Positions 8,617-17,241 of a stretch of DNA of 40,256 bases are shown here, piece by piece. The notes beneath the pieces were generated by a model, which was given only the letters and a program-made list of their open reading frames with translations, did not search any database and had not been told where the DNA came from. The DNA comes from RDXT01 sp033765305. Its GTDB lineage: Bacteria > Bacteroidota > Bacteroidia > J057. The DNA lies in the NCBI GenBank assembly GCA_033765305.1, contig JANRID010000035.1:1-40256 (forward strand), in the 5' to 3' direction. Made by a program: the position numbers and the translations under genes. The number at the start of each line of letters is the position of its first letter. Positions within the stretch are counted from its first letter, which is position 1.

Positions 8617-10758
8617 CTATTTCACGATTGCGCCCGGATCCACGGGATCCACCGGCAGCATCAGGTGCAGCCCCTTCGGGTCTTCGGGAAACAGGATCAT
8701 CCCCTGCGACTCGATGCCGCGGATGGTGCGGGGCTTGAGGTTGATCAGTACCGGCACCTGCTTGCCTACCATCTCTTCCGGCGTGAAATACTGGGCCACC
8801 CCGGACAGGATGGTCCGGACATCCAGCCCGGTATCGACTTTGAACTGCAGGAGCTTGTCGGCTTTGGGCACACGCTGCGCCTCCAGGATGGTGCCGATGC
8901 GGATATCTATCCGCTGGAAATCTTCGTAGCTGATTTCCGGCTTGGCGGGTTCCGGCGGCGCAGCCGCCGGGGCTGCGGATTCGGGAGCAGGCTCGGGCTG
9001 AGGATTCACGGGCGGATGCAGTTTATGGAGCTGGCGTTCGATCAGGCTGTCGTCGATTTTTTCAAAGAGCAGCGGCAGGGGGTCGGCGCTGGTCAGCGCG
9101 TGGCCGGCGGGCAGCAGTTCGTTCCGCAGGAGGTCGTCCCAGGCATAGCCGCTGCCATCCGCATTCAGCAAGGCATCGATCCGTTGCGCCGTATGGGGGA
9201 GGAAGACACGGGCCAGCAGGCCCAGCTTCGCCACCACCTGCAGTGAGGCATGCAGGATGGAGGGGACGGCATCGGGGGCCGTTTTGGCCTTTTTCCAGGG
9301 CTCGGCGTCGGTCAGATACTTGTTGCCGGCCCTTGCGATGTTCATAAATGCCTGGAGCGCTTCGCGGAAGCGGAACTGCTCCAGCGCCTCGCCGGTCTCG
9401 GCCACGAGCGCGCTTACCTGCTGGTGCAGCGCACCGGTGGTGTCGGAGTCCACCGTGCCGGTCCAGCCGGGGGCGATGCCGCCGCAGTATTTGCGGGTCA
9501 GGCTGATGACGCGGTTGATGTAGTTGCCCAGGATGTCGGCCAGCTCGCTGTTGTTGCGCGCCTGGAAGTCCTTCCAGGTAAAATCGCTGTCCTTCTGTTC
9601 CGGCAGGATGGAGCAGAGGGCATAGCGCAGCACATCTTCTTTTCCGGGAAATTCCTCCAGATACTCGTGCAGCCAGACGGCGTAGTTGCGGGAGGTGGAC
9701 ATCTTGTCGCCTTCGAGGTTCAGGAACTCATTGGCGGGCACATTGTCGGGGACCAGATACTCACCGTGCGCATGCAGGATGGCCGGGAAGATGATGCAGT
9801 GGAAAACGATATTGTCCTTGCCGATGAAATGCAGCAGGCGGGTTTCGGGATCTTTCCAGTAGCGGTGCCAGTCTTCGGCGCGGGGCTGCTGAAAGCTGCG
9901 CCTGGGGGTAGCGAAGCGGTATTCGCCCGATTCCAGCTCGGTGAAGAGCTGGCGTGTGGCGGAGATGTACCCGATGGGCGCATCCATCCAGACGTAGAGT
10001 TTTTTGCCCTCGGCATCGGGCAGGGGCACATCCACCCCCCAGTCCAGGTCGCGGGTCATGGCGCGGGGCTGCAGGCCCTCTTTCAGCCAGGAGCTGCACT
10101 GGCCGTACACGTTGTGCTTCCAGATGCCCTTTTTCCCTTCCAGCAGCCAGGTTTCGAGCCAGGGCTGATACTTGTCGAGCGGCAGGTACCAATGGCGGGT
10201 CTGCTTCAGGACCGGCGGCTGGCCGCTGAGCGTGGAGACGGGGCTGATCAGATCGGTAGGGCTGAGGGAAGAGCCGCATTTCTCGCACTGGTCGCCGTAG
10301 GCGCTGGGATTGCCGCAGACCGGGCAGGTGCCGGTGATATAGCGGTCGGCCAGGAACTGCTGAAAGGCTTCGTCGAAGTACTGTTCGCTCACCTGCTCCG
10401 TGAATTCCCCCCGTTCGTGGAGCCGGAGGAAAATCTGCTGGGAGGTCTCGTGGTGAATGGGTTCGGAGGTGCGGTGGTAGATATCGAAGGAAATCCCGAA
10501 GCGCTCGAAAGTCTGGCGGATGACCGCGTCGTACTTGTCGATGATTTCCTTCGGGGTAATGCCTTCTTTTTTCGCACGGAGGGTAATGGCTGCACCGTGC
10601 TCGTCGCTGCCGCAGATAAACACCACGTCGCGCCCGCGCATACGCAGGTAGCGCACATACAGATCGGCAGGCAGATAGGCGCCTGCGATGTGGCCGATGT
10701 GCAGCGGGCCGTTCGCGTAGGGGAGGGCGGCGGTGACGGTGTAGCGTTTAAACTCCAT
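8617..10758 (-). CDS. metG: Methionine--tRNA ligase
   Basis: This 713-residue cytoplasmic enzyme charges tRNA-Met. Visible are the class I HIGH motif (residues 20-23 within PYANGPLHIGHIAG), GSDEHG near 50, a zinc knuckle with Cys145, Cys148, Cys158 and Cys161, and the KMSKS loop as KMSTS near residue 350. A proline/alanine-rich linker (PEPAPESAAPAAAPPEPAKPE) leads to a C-terminal EMAP/Trbp111-type tRNA-binding domain (about 600-713; RIDIRIGTILEAQ, GIESQGMIL), as in many Bacteroidota MetG proteins. The gene carries a promoter-like AACTTGC at 10777-10783 and is followed almost without a gap by the dimethylformamidase-like gene. Confidence 0.97.
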   Translation of the reverse strand: MEFKRYTVTAALPYANGPLHIGHIAGAYLPADLYVRYLRMRGRDVVFICGSDEHGAAITLRAKKEGITPKEIIDKYDAVIRQTFERFGISFDIYHRTSEPIHHETSQQIFLRLHERGEFTEQVSEQYFDEAFQQFLADRYITGTCPVCGNPSAYGDQCEKCGSSLSPTDLISPVSTLSGQPPVLKQTRHWYLPLDKYQPWLETWLLEGKKGIWKHNVYGQCSSWLKEGLQPRAMTRDLDWGVDVPLPDAEGKKLYVWMDAPIGYISATRQLFTELESGEYRFATPRRSFQQPRAEDWHRYWKDPETRLLHFIGKDNIVFHCIIFPAILHAHGEYLVPDNVPANEFLNLEGDKMSTSRNYAVWLHEYLEEFPGKEDVLRYALCSILPEQKDSDFTWKDFQARNNSELADILGNYINRVISLTRKYCGGIAPGWTGTVDSDTTGALHQQVSALVAETGEALEQFRFREALQAFMNIARAGNKYLTDAEPWKKAKTAPDAVPSILHASLQVVAKLGLLARVFLPHTAQRIDALLNADGSGYAWDDLLRNELLPAGHALTSADPLPLLFEKIDDSLIERQLHKLHPPVNPQPEPAPESAAPAAAPPEPAKPEISYEDFQRIDIRIGTILEAQRVPKADKLLQFKVDTGLDVRTILSGVAQYFTPEEMVGKQVPVLINLKPRTIRGIESQGMILFPEDPKGLHLMLPVDPVDPGAIVK

Positions 10759-10776
10759 GTGTGCGGATTAGGGTCT

Positions 10777-10783
10777 GCAAGTT
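10777..10783 (-). promoter_or_regulatory. Promoter-like AACTTGC motif before metG
   Basis: On the minus strand AACTTGC ends 18 nt before the metG ATG. The same string recurs shortly before other starts in this window (22482, 23333, 31239) and looks like a variant of the TAnnTTTG -7 element. Confidence 0.3.
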
Positions 10784-10977
10784 CATAGGTTTTTATGAAA
10801 AAAGCACGGAGGAAATTGCGGCCGGCCTGCTGCCGGGCTGCTGGTACAACCTCAGGGTACGCTGCCGGGAATATAGGCGGATAATGAAATCCAGGGCCTG
10901 TTTGCGGCTGCAGAAGCCTGCGCCGGCCTGGTACAACAGGCCAATTCTTGACCTATTACGAAAGGGTGGCCTTGCGC

Positions 10978-10985
10978 TACCTTTG
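10978..10985 (+). promoter_or_regulatory. Bacteroidota -7 promoter motif TACCTTTG
   Basis: This exact TAnnTTTG match ends 26 nt before the ATG at 11012. The nearest TTG (10948-10950) is 27 nt upstream, longer than the usual ~19-20. The rest of the 253-nt gap 10759-11011 holds nothing else I recognise. Confidence 0.5.
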
Positions 10986-11011
10986 GAGCATCAATCATAA
11001 GCTTCTGCATC

Positions 11012-12268
11012 ATGGCAACGAGTGAATCCAATCAATATCTCAAGCTGGCTGACAGGATGTTCAGCATGGCGCGGGATGCCGGCATCATCCACCTCAGCAC
11101 GGAGGATGACCAGCTCGGCGGACGGACGGTGCGCATCGAGGACCAGGATCTGATCAACTTCAGTTCCTGCAGCTATCTGGGGCTCGAACTCGATCCACGG
11201 GTGAAGCAAGGGGCCATCGAGGCGGTGATGCGCTACGGCACGCAGTTTTCCTCCTCCCGCGCCTACCTGTCGCTGGGCCTGTACGATGCCCTGGAGGATG
11301 CGATGGAGCGGATTTTCCAGGCGCCGGTGCTGGTGTCGGCCACCACCACGCTGGGCCACCTGTCATACCTGCCGGTGCTGGCAGGCGAAGGAGATCTGGT
11401 GATCCTGGACCATCAGGTGCACGCGAGCGTGCAGATGGCGGCTCAGGTGCTCAAGGCAAAAGGTGCCCGGATCGAGATGGTCCGCCACAACCGGGTGGAC
11501 ATGCTGGAGCACAGCATCCGCAAGCACCGCGACCAGTACCAGCGGATCTGGTACCTCGCCGACGGCGTGTATTCGATGTACGGCGATTTCGCCCCGGCTG
11601 CCGAGCTGATGCAATTGCTGAACACCTACGAGCAGCTGCACCTGTACGTGGACGATGCGCACGGCGCCAGCTGGACCGGGCAGCACGGCTGCGGATTTGC
11701 CCGCACGGCTTTCGGGCGGCACGAGCGCCTGTATATGGCCGTATCGCTGAACAAAAGCTTTGCCGGCGGCGGCGGGCTGCTCATCTTCCCGGATGCGGAG
11801 ACCAAGCGGCTCGTGCGCAACTGCGGCGGCACGCTGATCTTCTCGGGCCCCATGCAGCCCGCGCTGCTCGGCGCCGTGATGGCTTCGGCTTCGGTGCACC
11901 TCTCGCCCGAAATCGGAACGCTGCAGCAGAAGATTCTCGACCGCATCCGGATCTTCAATGAAACAGCTCACGCACTCGCGCTGCCGCAGCCGGTGGTCGC
12001 CGAAACCCCCATCGGTTTCATCAAGATCGGCGATCCCGGCCAGACCTTCGCGCTGATCCGCCGGCTCATGGAACGGGGCTACTATGTGAATGCCGCCGCT
12101 TTCCCAAGTGTGCCCTACAAAGCCTCGGGTGTACGCGTGACCCTGCATAATCATCTTGAACCTGAGGATATTACAGGACTGTTGGAAACCATCGCGCATG
12201 AACTTCCCCGGATTCATCAGATGGAATCCTACCCCGACGAAGCGCATCTGCTCGCGGCCCTTGCTTAA
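11012..12268 (+). CDS. PLP-dependent alpha-oxoamine synthase-like enzyme (KBL/BioF/SPT family)
   Basis: This 418-residue cytoplasmic fold-type I enzyme has the layout of the alpha-oxoamine synthases, which condense an amino acid with an acyl-CoA (BioF, Kbl, serine palmitoyltransferase). Supporting motifs are NFSSCSYLGLELDPRV near residue 50, a substrate/PLP patch around TTTLGHLS, LADGVYSMYGDFAP, the cofactor-binding DDAHG (near residue 214) and SLNKSFAGGGG with the probable Schiff-base lysine. The lysine context (LNKSFAGGGG) departs from the common TxxKAxGxxGG, so it may be a divergent subgroup and I do not assign bioF, kbl or spt. No biotin or threonine-degradation gene is adjacent. It stands as a single-gene unit with its own promoter motif and terminator. 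Confidence 0.85.
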   Translation: MATSESNQYLKLADRMFSMARDAGIIHLSTEDDQLGGRTVRIEDQDLINFSSCSYLGLELDPRVKQGAIEAVMRYGTQFSSSRAYLSLGLYDALEDAMERIFQAPVLVSATTTLGHLSYLPVLAGEGDLVILDHQVHASVQMAAQVLKAKGARIEMVRHNRVDMLEHSIRKHRDQYQRIWYLADGVYSMYGDFAPAAELMQLLNTYEQLHLYVDDAHGASWTGQHGCGFARTAFGRHERLYMAVSLNKSFAGGGGLLIFPDAETKRLVRNCGGTLIFSGPMQPALLGAVMASASVHLSPEIGTLQQKILDRIRIFNETAHALALPQPVVAETPIGFIKIGDPGQTFALIRRLMERGYYVNAAAFPSVPYKASGVRVTLHNHLEPEDITGLLETIAHELPRIHQMESYPDEAHLLAALA

Positions 12269-12295
12269 ATCGTCTGTATTACCTGAGTACGTCGG

Positions 12296-12322
12296 AGGCA
12301 GGCCGAAAGGCCTGCCTTTTTT
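12296..12322 (+). terminator. Intrinsic terminator with GAAA tetraloop
   Basis: A perfect 9-bp stem (AGGCAGGCC / GGCCTGCCT) closed by a GAAA tetraloop is followed by a run of T, 27 nt after the stop of the oxoamine synthase-like gene. The ~200 nt between it and the next gene show no supported gene. Confidence 0.9.
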
Positions 12323-12521
12323 CATTGAATAATCATACTATTTCTAACATTCGCGGCGGTATTGCTCCGGCAGCTCAGGCGATTTCAGCAACAGGTCGGG
12401 CCCGGGGCTGCCGCAGGCCGCGGCCCGGCCTGTACATATTAGGGGCCAAGTCTTACACCGGGGCGCGGCTGCGCATGCCGGCAGAAGCGCCGGCCCTGTT
12501 GCGATAGTGGGCGGTGTGAAG

Positions 12522-12530
12522 TAACTTTTG
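12522..12530 (+). promoter_or_regulatory. Promoter-like TAACTTTTG before the hybrid kinase
   Basis: This is a TAnnTTTG-like motif with one extra base, only 3 nt before the ATG at 12534. If it is the -7 element, the transcript would be nearly leaderless or would start at a later ATG. Confidence 0.3.
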
Positions 12531-12533
12531 TGC

Positions 12534-15077
12534 ATGAATGTATTCGCGCGTATCTGGGACCGGCTCTCAGGGCTCGGAGTCGTAGAGGGGCTTACCTACA
12601 GCGAAGTCAAGCGGGTGAAGGCGCTGAACCGCATCACCCTGATTGGCTTCCTGATTTCTGTGCCCTTTATATTCGAGTATTTGAACAAGGGATTGCATAC
12701 GGAGGCCTTCGTGCAATCCCTGACAGTTCTTGCTTTATCTGTCATCTGGCCGCTGAACAGCCTGAGGCAGTATCAGGCTGCCCGTTACGTGTTTCTGCTG
12801 GCCACCAACACCAACATCCTGATCACAGGCACCACCTTCGGCATGGAGAGCGGGGAGCCGATGGCATTGTTCCCCGTCGCGATGTTTACCTTCATGCTGT
12901 TCGAGTTCCGCCAGCGGATCGATATGATCATTGGCGTGCTGATCACTGCCGGGCTGTTTACCCTGATCGCGTTCGATGTGCCGCTGTTCGGGGAGCATCC
13001 GGCCCGGCTTCCGCTTCCGGATATTTATCTGAAGAACTTCGCCGTATCCCTCCTGGCCTGCGTCATGGTCGGTTTTTATTTCCAGACCATCTCCGACCAG
13101 CAGCTGTTCGACCTGATCGACCGCAGCAAGCAGGAGTTTCAAAGCATCTTCGAGCATTCCTACGACGCCAACTTTCTCGTGCATGCCGATACCTGCCGGA
13201 TTCTGGCTGCCAACTGGCAGGCGGCAGCGCTGCTGGAGGTCAGCCAGGCTGAACTGCTCAACCGCGACATCCGCGAGGTGCTGGGCGATTCCTGCGGTGC
13301 CGGCATCCCCCCGGACGAGCAGCGCTGGAGCTACGAAGCCGAGCTGTTTTCTGCCCGCGGGCGGCGCATCTGGGGCAGCTTCGCCTTTTCCCGCATGGAA
13401 ATCGCACGGGAGCCGCGTGTGCTCATCCGGATCTCCGACCTGACCGAACGCAAGGAAATGGAGCGCGAACTCATCCGCGCCAAGGAAAAGGCCGAAGAAG
13501 CCACGGTTGCCAAGTCGCAGTTCCTCTCCACGATGAGCCACGAGATCCGCACCCCGATGAATGCCGTCATCGGCATGACCGGCCTCCTGCTCGATACCAA
13601 CCTCGACCCGGAACAGCGCGATTTCACCCAGACCATCCGCATGAGCGGCGACAACCTGCTGAGCATCATCAACGACATCCTCGATTTCTCCAAGATCGAA
13701 TCCGGGCGGATGGAGCTTGAAAATCAAGCATTTGTGCTCAAGCACCCGGTGGAGGACGTGATTGATCTGCTCTCGGTCAAGGCTGCCGAACGCAATATCG
13801 AGATTCTCTGCTCCTTTGCCGAGGCGCTGCCCCGCGCCGTGGTGGGCGATTATACCCGCCTGCGCCAGGTGCTGCTGAACCTGGCCGGCAATGCCATCAA
13901 GTTCACCAATGAAGGCGGCGAGGTCCTGATCTCCGTCAGCAGCGAACCCGCCGGCCCCTCCATGCACCGCGTGCAGTTTTCGGTCCGCGATACCGGCATC
14001 GGCATTCCCAAAGAAAAGCAGCATCTGCTCTTTCAGTCGTTTTCGCAGGTGGATGCTTCCACCACCCGCCGCTACGGCGGGACCGGTCTGGGCCTGACCA
14101 TCAGCAAAAACCTGGTGGAAATGATGGGCGGCAGGATCTGGGTGGACAGCGAGCCCGGCAAGGGATCGACGTTCTTCTTCACGGTGCTGGCACCGGAGTG
14201 CGATATCGCCCTCACCGGCGAAGAGCTTGCCCTGCCCGAAGGGCTGCCCCAGGGCACCGTGGTGGACCGCGTGCTGATCGTGGACGACAACCTCACCAAC
14301 CTGACCATCCTGGAGCGCCAGTGCCGCAACATGGGCCTGAGCGTCCGCCTCTGCTCCGATCCGCTCGAAGCCCCCCGCATGCTCGACCGGGAGCGGTTCT
14401 CCCTCGGTATCCTCGATATGCAGATGCCCGGCATGGACGGGCAGTCGCTCGCACGCCTCATCCGGCAGCGATTCACCATGCAGGAACTGCCGCTGATCCT
14501 GCTGAGCTCGCTCGGCGGAATGGTGCAGAACGAACAGGAGGAACGCCTCTTCAATGTCACCCTCACCAAGCCCACCCGCGAGGAAGCGCTGCGCAAAAGC
14601 ATCATGTCCTGCCTGGCGCCTGCGGCGCAGCGGGCGGAGCCGGCGCGCATATCCCCGCAGGCCGAACCTGCCAGCCTGATCCTGCCCCTTCGGATTCTCG
14701 TGGCCGAAGACAATACCGTCAACCAGAAGGTTGTGCTCCGCCTCCTCGAAAAACTGGGCTATCAGGCCGATATTGTCGCCAACGGCCTCGAAGCGGTCCG
14801 GGCGGTGAATCTGATCCCCTACGACCTGATCTTCATGGATGTGCAGATGCCCGAAATGGACGGCCTCGCCGCAACCCGCGAGATCCGCCTGCACCCGCCT
14901 GCGCATGGCCATCAGCCGGTGATCATCGCCATGACGGCCAATGCCATGACCGAAGACCGGGACCGCTGCCTCGAAGCCGGCATGGACGACTACCTCTCCA
15001 AGCCGATCAAGCGCGAGCTCGTGCGGGATGCCCTGGCGCATTGGGCGGAGGTGGTCTGGGCCCGGGAAAAAGCCTGA
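12534..15077 (+). CDS. Membrane hybrid sensor histidine kinase with two receiver domains
   Basis: This 847-residue protein has about six hydrophobic segments in residues ~33-190, then a PAS-like domain (~200-315; SIFEHSYDANFLVHADTCRI), a short coiled linker, HisKA with His336 in MSHEIRTPMNAVIG, HATPase_c (NLAGNAIKFTNEGG, DTGIGIP, GGTGLGLTISK) and two receivers with probable phospho-acceptors Asp628 (ILDMQMPG) and Asp769 (FMDVQMPEMDG). It has no HPt or DNA-binding domain, so phosphate would have to leave through a separate HPt protein or the output is by protein contact. I chose ATG 12534 over a TTG 6 nt upstream. It is a single gene; no cognate regulator lies next to it. The signal is unknown. 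Confidence 0.9.
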   Translation: MNVFARIWDRLSGLGVVEGLTYSEVKRVKALNRITLIGFLISVPFIFEYLNKGLHTEAFVQSLTVLALSVIWPLNSLRQYQAARYVFLLATNTNILITGTTFGMESGEPMALFPVAMFTFMLFEFRQRIDMIIGVLITAGLFTLIAFDVPLFGEHPARLPLPDIYLKNFAVSLLACVMVGFYFQTISDQQLFDLIDRSKQEFQSIFEHSYDANFLVHADTCRILAANWQAAALLEVSQAELLNRDIREVLGDSCGAGIPPDEQRWSYEAELFSARGRRIWGSFAFSRMEIAREPRVLIRISDLTERKEMERELIRAKEKAEEATVAKSQFLSTMSHEIRTPMNAVIGMTGLLLDTNLDPEQRDFTQTIRMSGDNLLSIINDILDFSKIESGRMELENQAFVLKHPVEDVIDLLSVKAAERNIEILCSFAEALPRAVVGDYTRLRQVLLNLAGNAIKFTNEGGEVLISVSSEPAGPSMHRVQFSVRDTGIGIPKEKQHLLFQSFSQVDASTTRRYGGTGLGLTISKNLVEMMGGRIWVDSEPGKGSTFFFTVLAPECDIALTGEELALPEGLPQGTVVDRVLIVDDNLTNLTILERQCRNMGLSVRLCSDPLEAPRMLDRERFSLGILDMQMPGMDGQSLARLIRQRFTMQELPLILLSSLGGMVQNEQEERLFNVTLTKPTREEALRKSIMSCLAPAAQRAEPARISPQAEPASLILPLRILVAEDNTVNQKVVLRLLEKLGYQADIVANGLEAVRAVNLIPYDLIFMDVQMPEMDGLAATREIRLHPPAHGHQPVIIAMTANAMTEDRDRCLEAGMDDYLSKPIKRELVRDALAHWAEVVWAREKA

Positions 15078-15123
15078 TTTTTGCGCATGCAATCCGTTGC
15101 CCGCGCCCTGCTCCCAGCCTGTA

Positions 15124-15153
15124 TTGGTACTGTGCAGGGGATTGGCTAATTTG
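15124..15153 (+). promoter_or_regulatory. Candidate promoter TTG-N20-TAATTTG
   Basis: TTG at 15124-15126 and TAATTTG at 15147-15153 are spaced by 20 nt, as expected for Bacteroidota promoters, though the -7 is one base short of TAnnTTTG. It ends 26 nt before the ATG at 15180. A second motif, TACTTGCC at 15169-15176, abuts the start. Confidence 0.4.
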
Positions 15154-15179
15154 GGGCTGATCCACCGATACTTGCCCCT

Positions 15180-16331
15180 ATGCATCACCTCTGGAAATTG
15201 CTGCTGCCTGCCGTGCTGCTGAGCGCCTGCATGGCCTTTGTGAAAAAAGACGATTCCTCCGGCGCTGCCGGCATTGTCAGCTCCGAAAAGCTGCGCTTCC
15301 GCGTGGATACGCTGCTTACGGGCCTGGAAGTGCCCTGGGGCATGACCTTCCTCCCGAACGGCGATATGCTCTTCACCGAACGCGACGGCGAACTCCGCCT
15401 GGTGCGCGGCGGCAAGCTGCATCCCGATCCCATCGGCGGAGTGCCTGAAGTCCGCGCCAAGGGCCAGGGCGGCCTGCTCGACATCGAGCTGCATCCCGAT
15501 TATGCCCAGAATGGCTGGATCTACTTCTCCTACGCATCGCCCGCCCAGCCCGGCGAGCAAGGCGAAGGCTCCAATACCGCCCTCATGCGCGCCAAGCTGA
15601 ACGGCCACCAGCTCACCGACCAGCAGGTGATCTTCAAAGCCCGCCCCAATTATACGGCAGCACACCACTACGGCGGGCGGATCGAGTTCGACCGCGAGGG
15701 CTATGTCTATCTCAGCCTCGGCGACCGCGGCGGCACCTTCGACAACCAGACCCTCGCCAACCACCGGGGCAAAGTCGTGCGCCTGCGCGACGACGGCAGC
15801 ATCCCCGAAGACAACCCCTTCTTCGCCCAGGAAGGCGCGATGAAAGAAGTCTTCTCCTGGGGCCACCGCAACCCCCAGGGCATGGCCCTCAACCCCGCCA
15901 CCGGCGAACTCTGGGAGCATGAGCATGGCCCGCAGGGCGGCGACGAGGTCAACATCGTCCGCAAAGGCAACAACTACGGCTGGGCGGCCATTACCTTCGG
16001 CATCGACTACGACGGCAGCGTGATCTCCTCCGATACCGCCCGCGAAGGCATGGAGCAGCCCGTGCTGTACTGGGTGCCCTCCATCGCCCCCTGCGGCATG
16101 GACTTCGTGACCAGCGATACCTATGCGCCCTGGAAAGGCAGCCTGCTCGTGGGCTCGATGAAATTCCGCTATCTCAAGCGGCTGGAAATCAGCGATAACA
16201 AAGTCACCCATCAGGAAACGCTGATCGAAGGCATCGGACGGATCCGGGCGGTGGAAGAGGCGCCGGACGGCTATGTCTACCTCGCGGTGGAAGGTCCCGG
16301 CATGATCGTGCGGCTGGTGCCGGTCAACTGA
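15180..16331 (+). CDS. PQQ-dependent sugar (aldose) dehydrogenase, lipoprotein
   Basis: This 383-residue protein begins with a lipoprotein signal (LLSAC, Cys17) and continues as a six-bladed propeller of the soluble glucose/aldose dehydrogenase (GSDH, YliI) family. Visible motifs are LEVPWGMTFLPNGDMLFTERDG, GQGGLLDIELHPDY, a catalytic-site HHYGGRIEFDREG, LGDRGG, FSWGHRNPQGMALNPATGELWEHEHGPQGGDEVN and KGNNYGW. Members oxidise the C1 of aldoses using PQQ and pass electrons to an acceptor. The next gene, a cytochrome c, overlaps by 1 bp (TGATG), so translational coupling and an electron-donor/acceptor pairing are likely. PQQ synthesis genes are not in the window; the cofactor and sugar are inferred from the family. 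Confidence 0.88.
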   Translation: MHHLWKLLLPAVLLSACMAFVKKDDSSGAAGIVSSEKLRFRVDTLLTGLEVPWGMTFLPNGDMLFTERDGELRLVRGGKLHPDPIGGVPEVRAKGQGGLLDIELHPDYAQNGWIYFSYASPAQPGEQGEGSNTALMRAKLNGHQLTDQQVIFKARPNYTAAHHYGGRIEFDREGYVYLSLGDRGGTFDNQTLANHRGKVVRLRDDGSIPEDNPFFAQEGAMKEVFSWGHRNPQGMALNPATGELWEHEHGPQGGDEVNIVRKGNNYGWAAITFGIDYDGSVISSDTAREGMEQPVLYWVPSIAPCGMDFVTSDTYAPWKGSLLVGSMKFRYLKRLEISDNKVTHQETLIEGIGRIRAVEEAPDGYVYLAVEGPGMIVRLVPVN

Positions 16332-16762
16332 TGCAGATCCGGATGCGCTGGATCGGATGGACGTTTGGGGCAGCGCTGTGCCTGGGCATGGCGCTGCCTG
16401 CCATCCCGCCCGGGCCGGCAGGCCCCCGGCAGGATGATTATGAAGCCTCCCGCCAGCGCGGCAAGGAGGTCTATATGCTCTACTGCGTCACCTGCCACCT
16501 GGCCGACGGCAAGGGCACACCGGGCGTATATCCGCCGCTGGCTGGCTCCGATTTTCTGCTCGAAGACCCCGGACGTGCGGCCCGCATCGTGAAACGCGGC
16601 CTGTCAGGGCCTGTCAAGGTCAACGGCGTGCTGTACAACAACAACATGACCGCCCTCGGCCTCGATGACCAGGAGGTGGCCGATGTACTCAACTACATCC
16701 TCGGTGCCTGGGGCAACCGCTCGGAGCGGCGCTTCACGGCGGCGGAGATCGCCGCCTACTGA
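16331..16762 (+). CDS. Exported class I cytochrome c
   Basis: This 143-residue protein has an N-terminal signal segment (residues ~7-27) and one haem-binding CVTCH (Cys52, Cys55, His56), with a distal NNNMTALG that supplies the likely axial methionine. LDDQEVADVLNYIL is the usual C-terminal helix of mono-haem cytochromes c. Its start overlaps the stop of the upstream sugar dehydrogenase, so it most likely accepts electrons from that enzyme in the periplasm and hands them to the respiratory chain. It ends convergently with the VOC gene, overlapping it by 7 bp with no terminator hairpin between. Confidence 0.92.
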   Translation: MQIRMRWIGWTFGAALCLGMALPAIPPGPAGPRQDDYEASRQRGKEVYMLYCVTCHLADGKGTPGVYPPLAGSDFLLEDPGRAARIVKRGLSGPVKVNGVLYNNNMTALGLDDQEVADVLNYILGAWGNRSERRFTAAEIAAY

Positions 16763-17172
16763 GCAGCAGCAAAACGCCCTGCAAACAGCACCACCCGCCA
16801 GCCGTCGGGGTCCTCGTAGGTGACGCCCTGCGCCGTCCAGTAGGGATTGTGCGGCGCTATGGGGGCTGCACCCCAGGCTTCGAGCGCCTGGCAGGCCAGG
16901 TCCCGCTGCGCGGCGTCCGGATAATACAGCACCAGCAGGTGGTCCGGCGAGGGCGGCGGAAACGGCAGCGCACCTGATTCCTCCGTGAATTCCAGATGGC
17001 AGCCCGTGCCCGGCAGCCCGATCATGATGCCCCGGAATCCGTCGTGGTCGTTAAACCGGTACAGCTCCGGCAAGCCCAGCCCGCGGAGGTAAAAGTCCGA
17101 TACGGCTTCGAGCTGATGCGTGGCCCGTGCCACCCGGACCTGCGCGATTGGGGATGCTGAAGATGCTTGCAT
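16756..17172 (-). CDS. VOC (glyoxalase/bleomycin-resistance/dioxygenase) family protein
   Basis: This 138-residue protein has the paired beta-alpha-beta-beta-beta pattern of the vicinal oxygen chelate family: VARATHQLEAVSDFYLRGLGLPELYRF at the N-terminus, CHLEFTEE at mid-protein and a closing VTYEDPDGWRVVLF. The possible metal ligands (a histidine in the first module, Glu in HLEF, Asp/Glu near the end) are only partly clear. Function cannot be fixed from sequence: members include glyoxalases, dioxygenases and antibiotic-binding proteins. It is probably cytoplasmic, with no signal peptide. It lies downstream of the EF-hand gene on the same strand but a hairpin sits between them. Confidence 0.82.
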   Translation of the reverse strand: MQASSASPIAQVRVARATHQLEAVSDFYLRGLGLPELYRFNDHDGFRGIMIGLPGTGCHLEFTEESGALPFPPPSPDHLLVLYYPDAAQRDLACQALEAWGAAPIAPHNPYWTAQGVTYEDPDGWRVVLFAGRFAAAQ

Positions 17173-17187
17173 AAGCAGTATACGAAG

Positions 17188-17210
17188 AGCGCCCGCATGG
17201 AGCGGGCGCT
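17188..17210 (-). terminator. Hairpin after the EF-hand gene
   Basis: A perfect 9-bp stem (AGCGCCCGC / GCGGGCGCT) with a 5-nt loop lies 32 nt past the EF-hand stop on the minus strand. It lacks a clear T-run, so termination may be weak or factor-assisted. Confidence 0.5.
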
Positions 17211-17241
17211 TGCGCTACAGATAAACAAAATCCACTGAAAT

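Noticed and set aside
12325..12507. 60-codon open frame in the gap before the first hybrid kinase
   Set aside because: It starts at the tail of the terminator, is Arg/Pro/Ala-rich and has no sign of coding selection or family resemblance.
12735..16211. Open frame of 1,158 codons antisense to the hybrid kinase and sugar dehydrogenase
   Set aside because: It crosses two well-supported genes on the opposite strand and has no recognisable motif. The same reasoning removes the long frames opposite metG (9250-10788), the PorE-like gene (19419-21422), the OmpA/TPR lipoprotein (25945-27870) and the second kinase (32486-34876).
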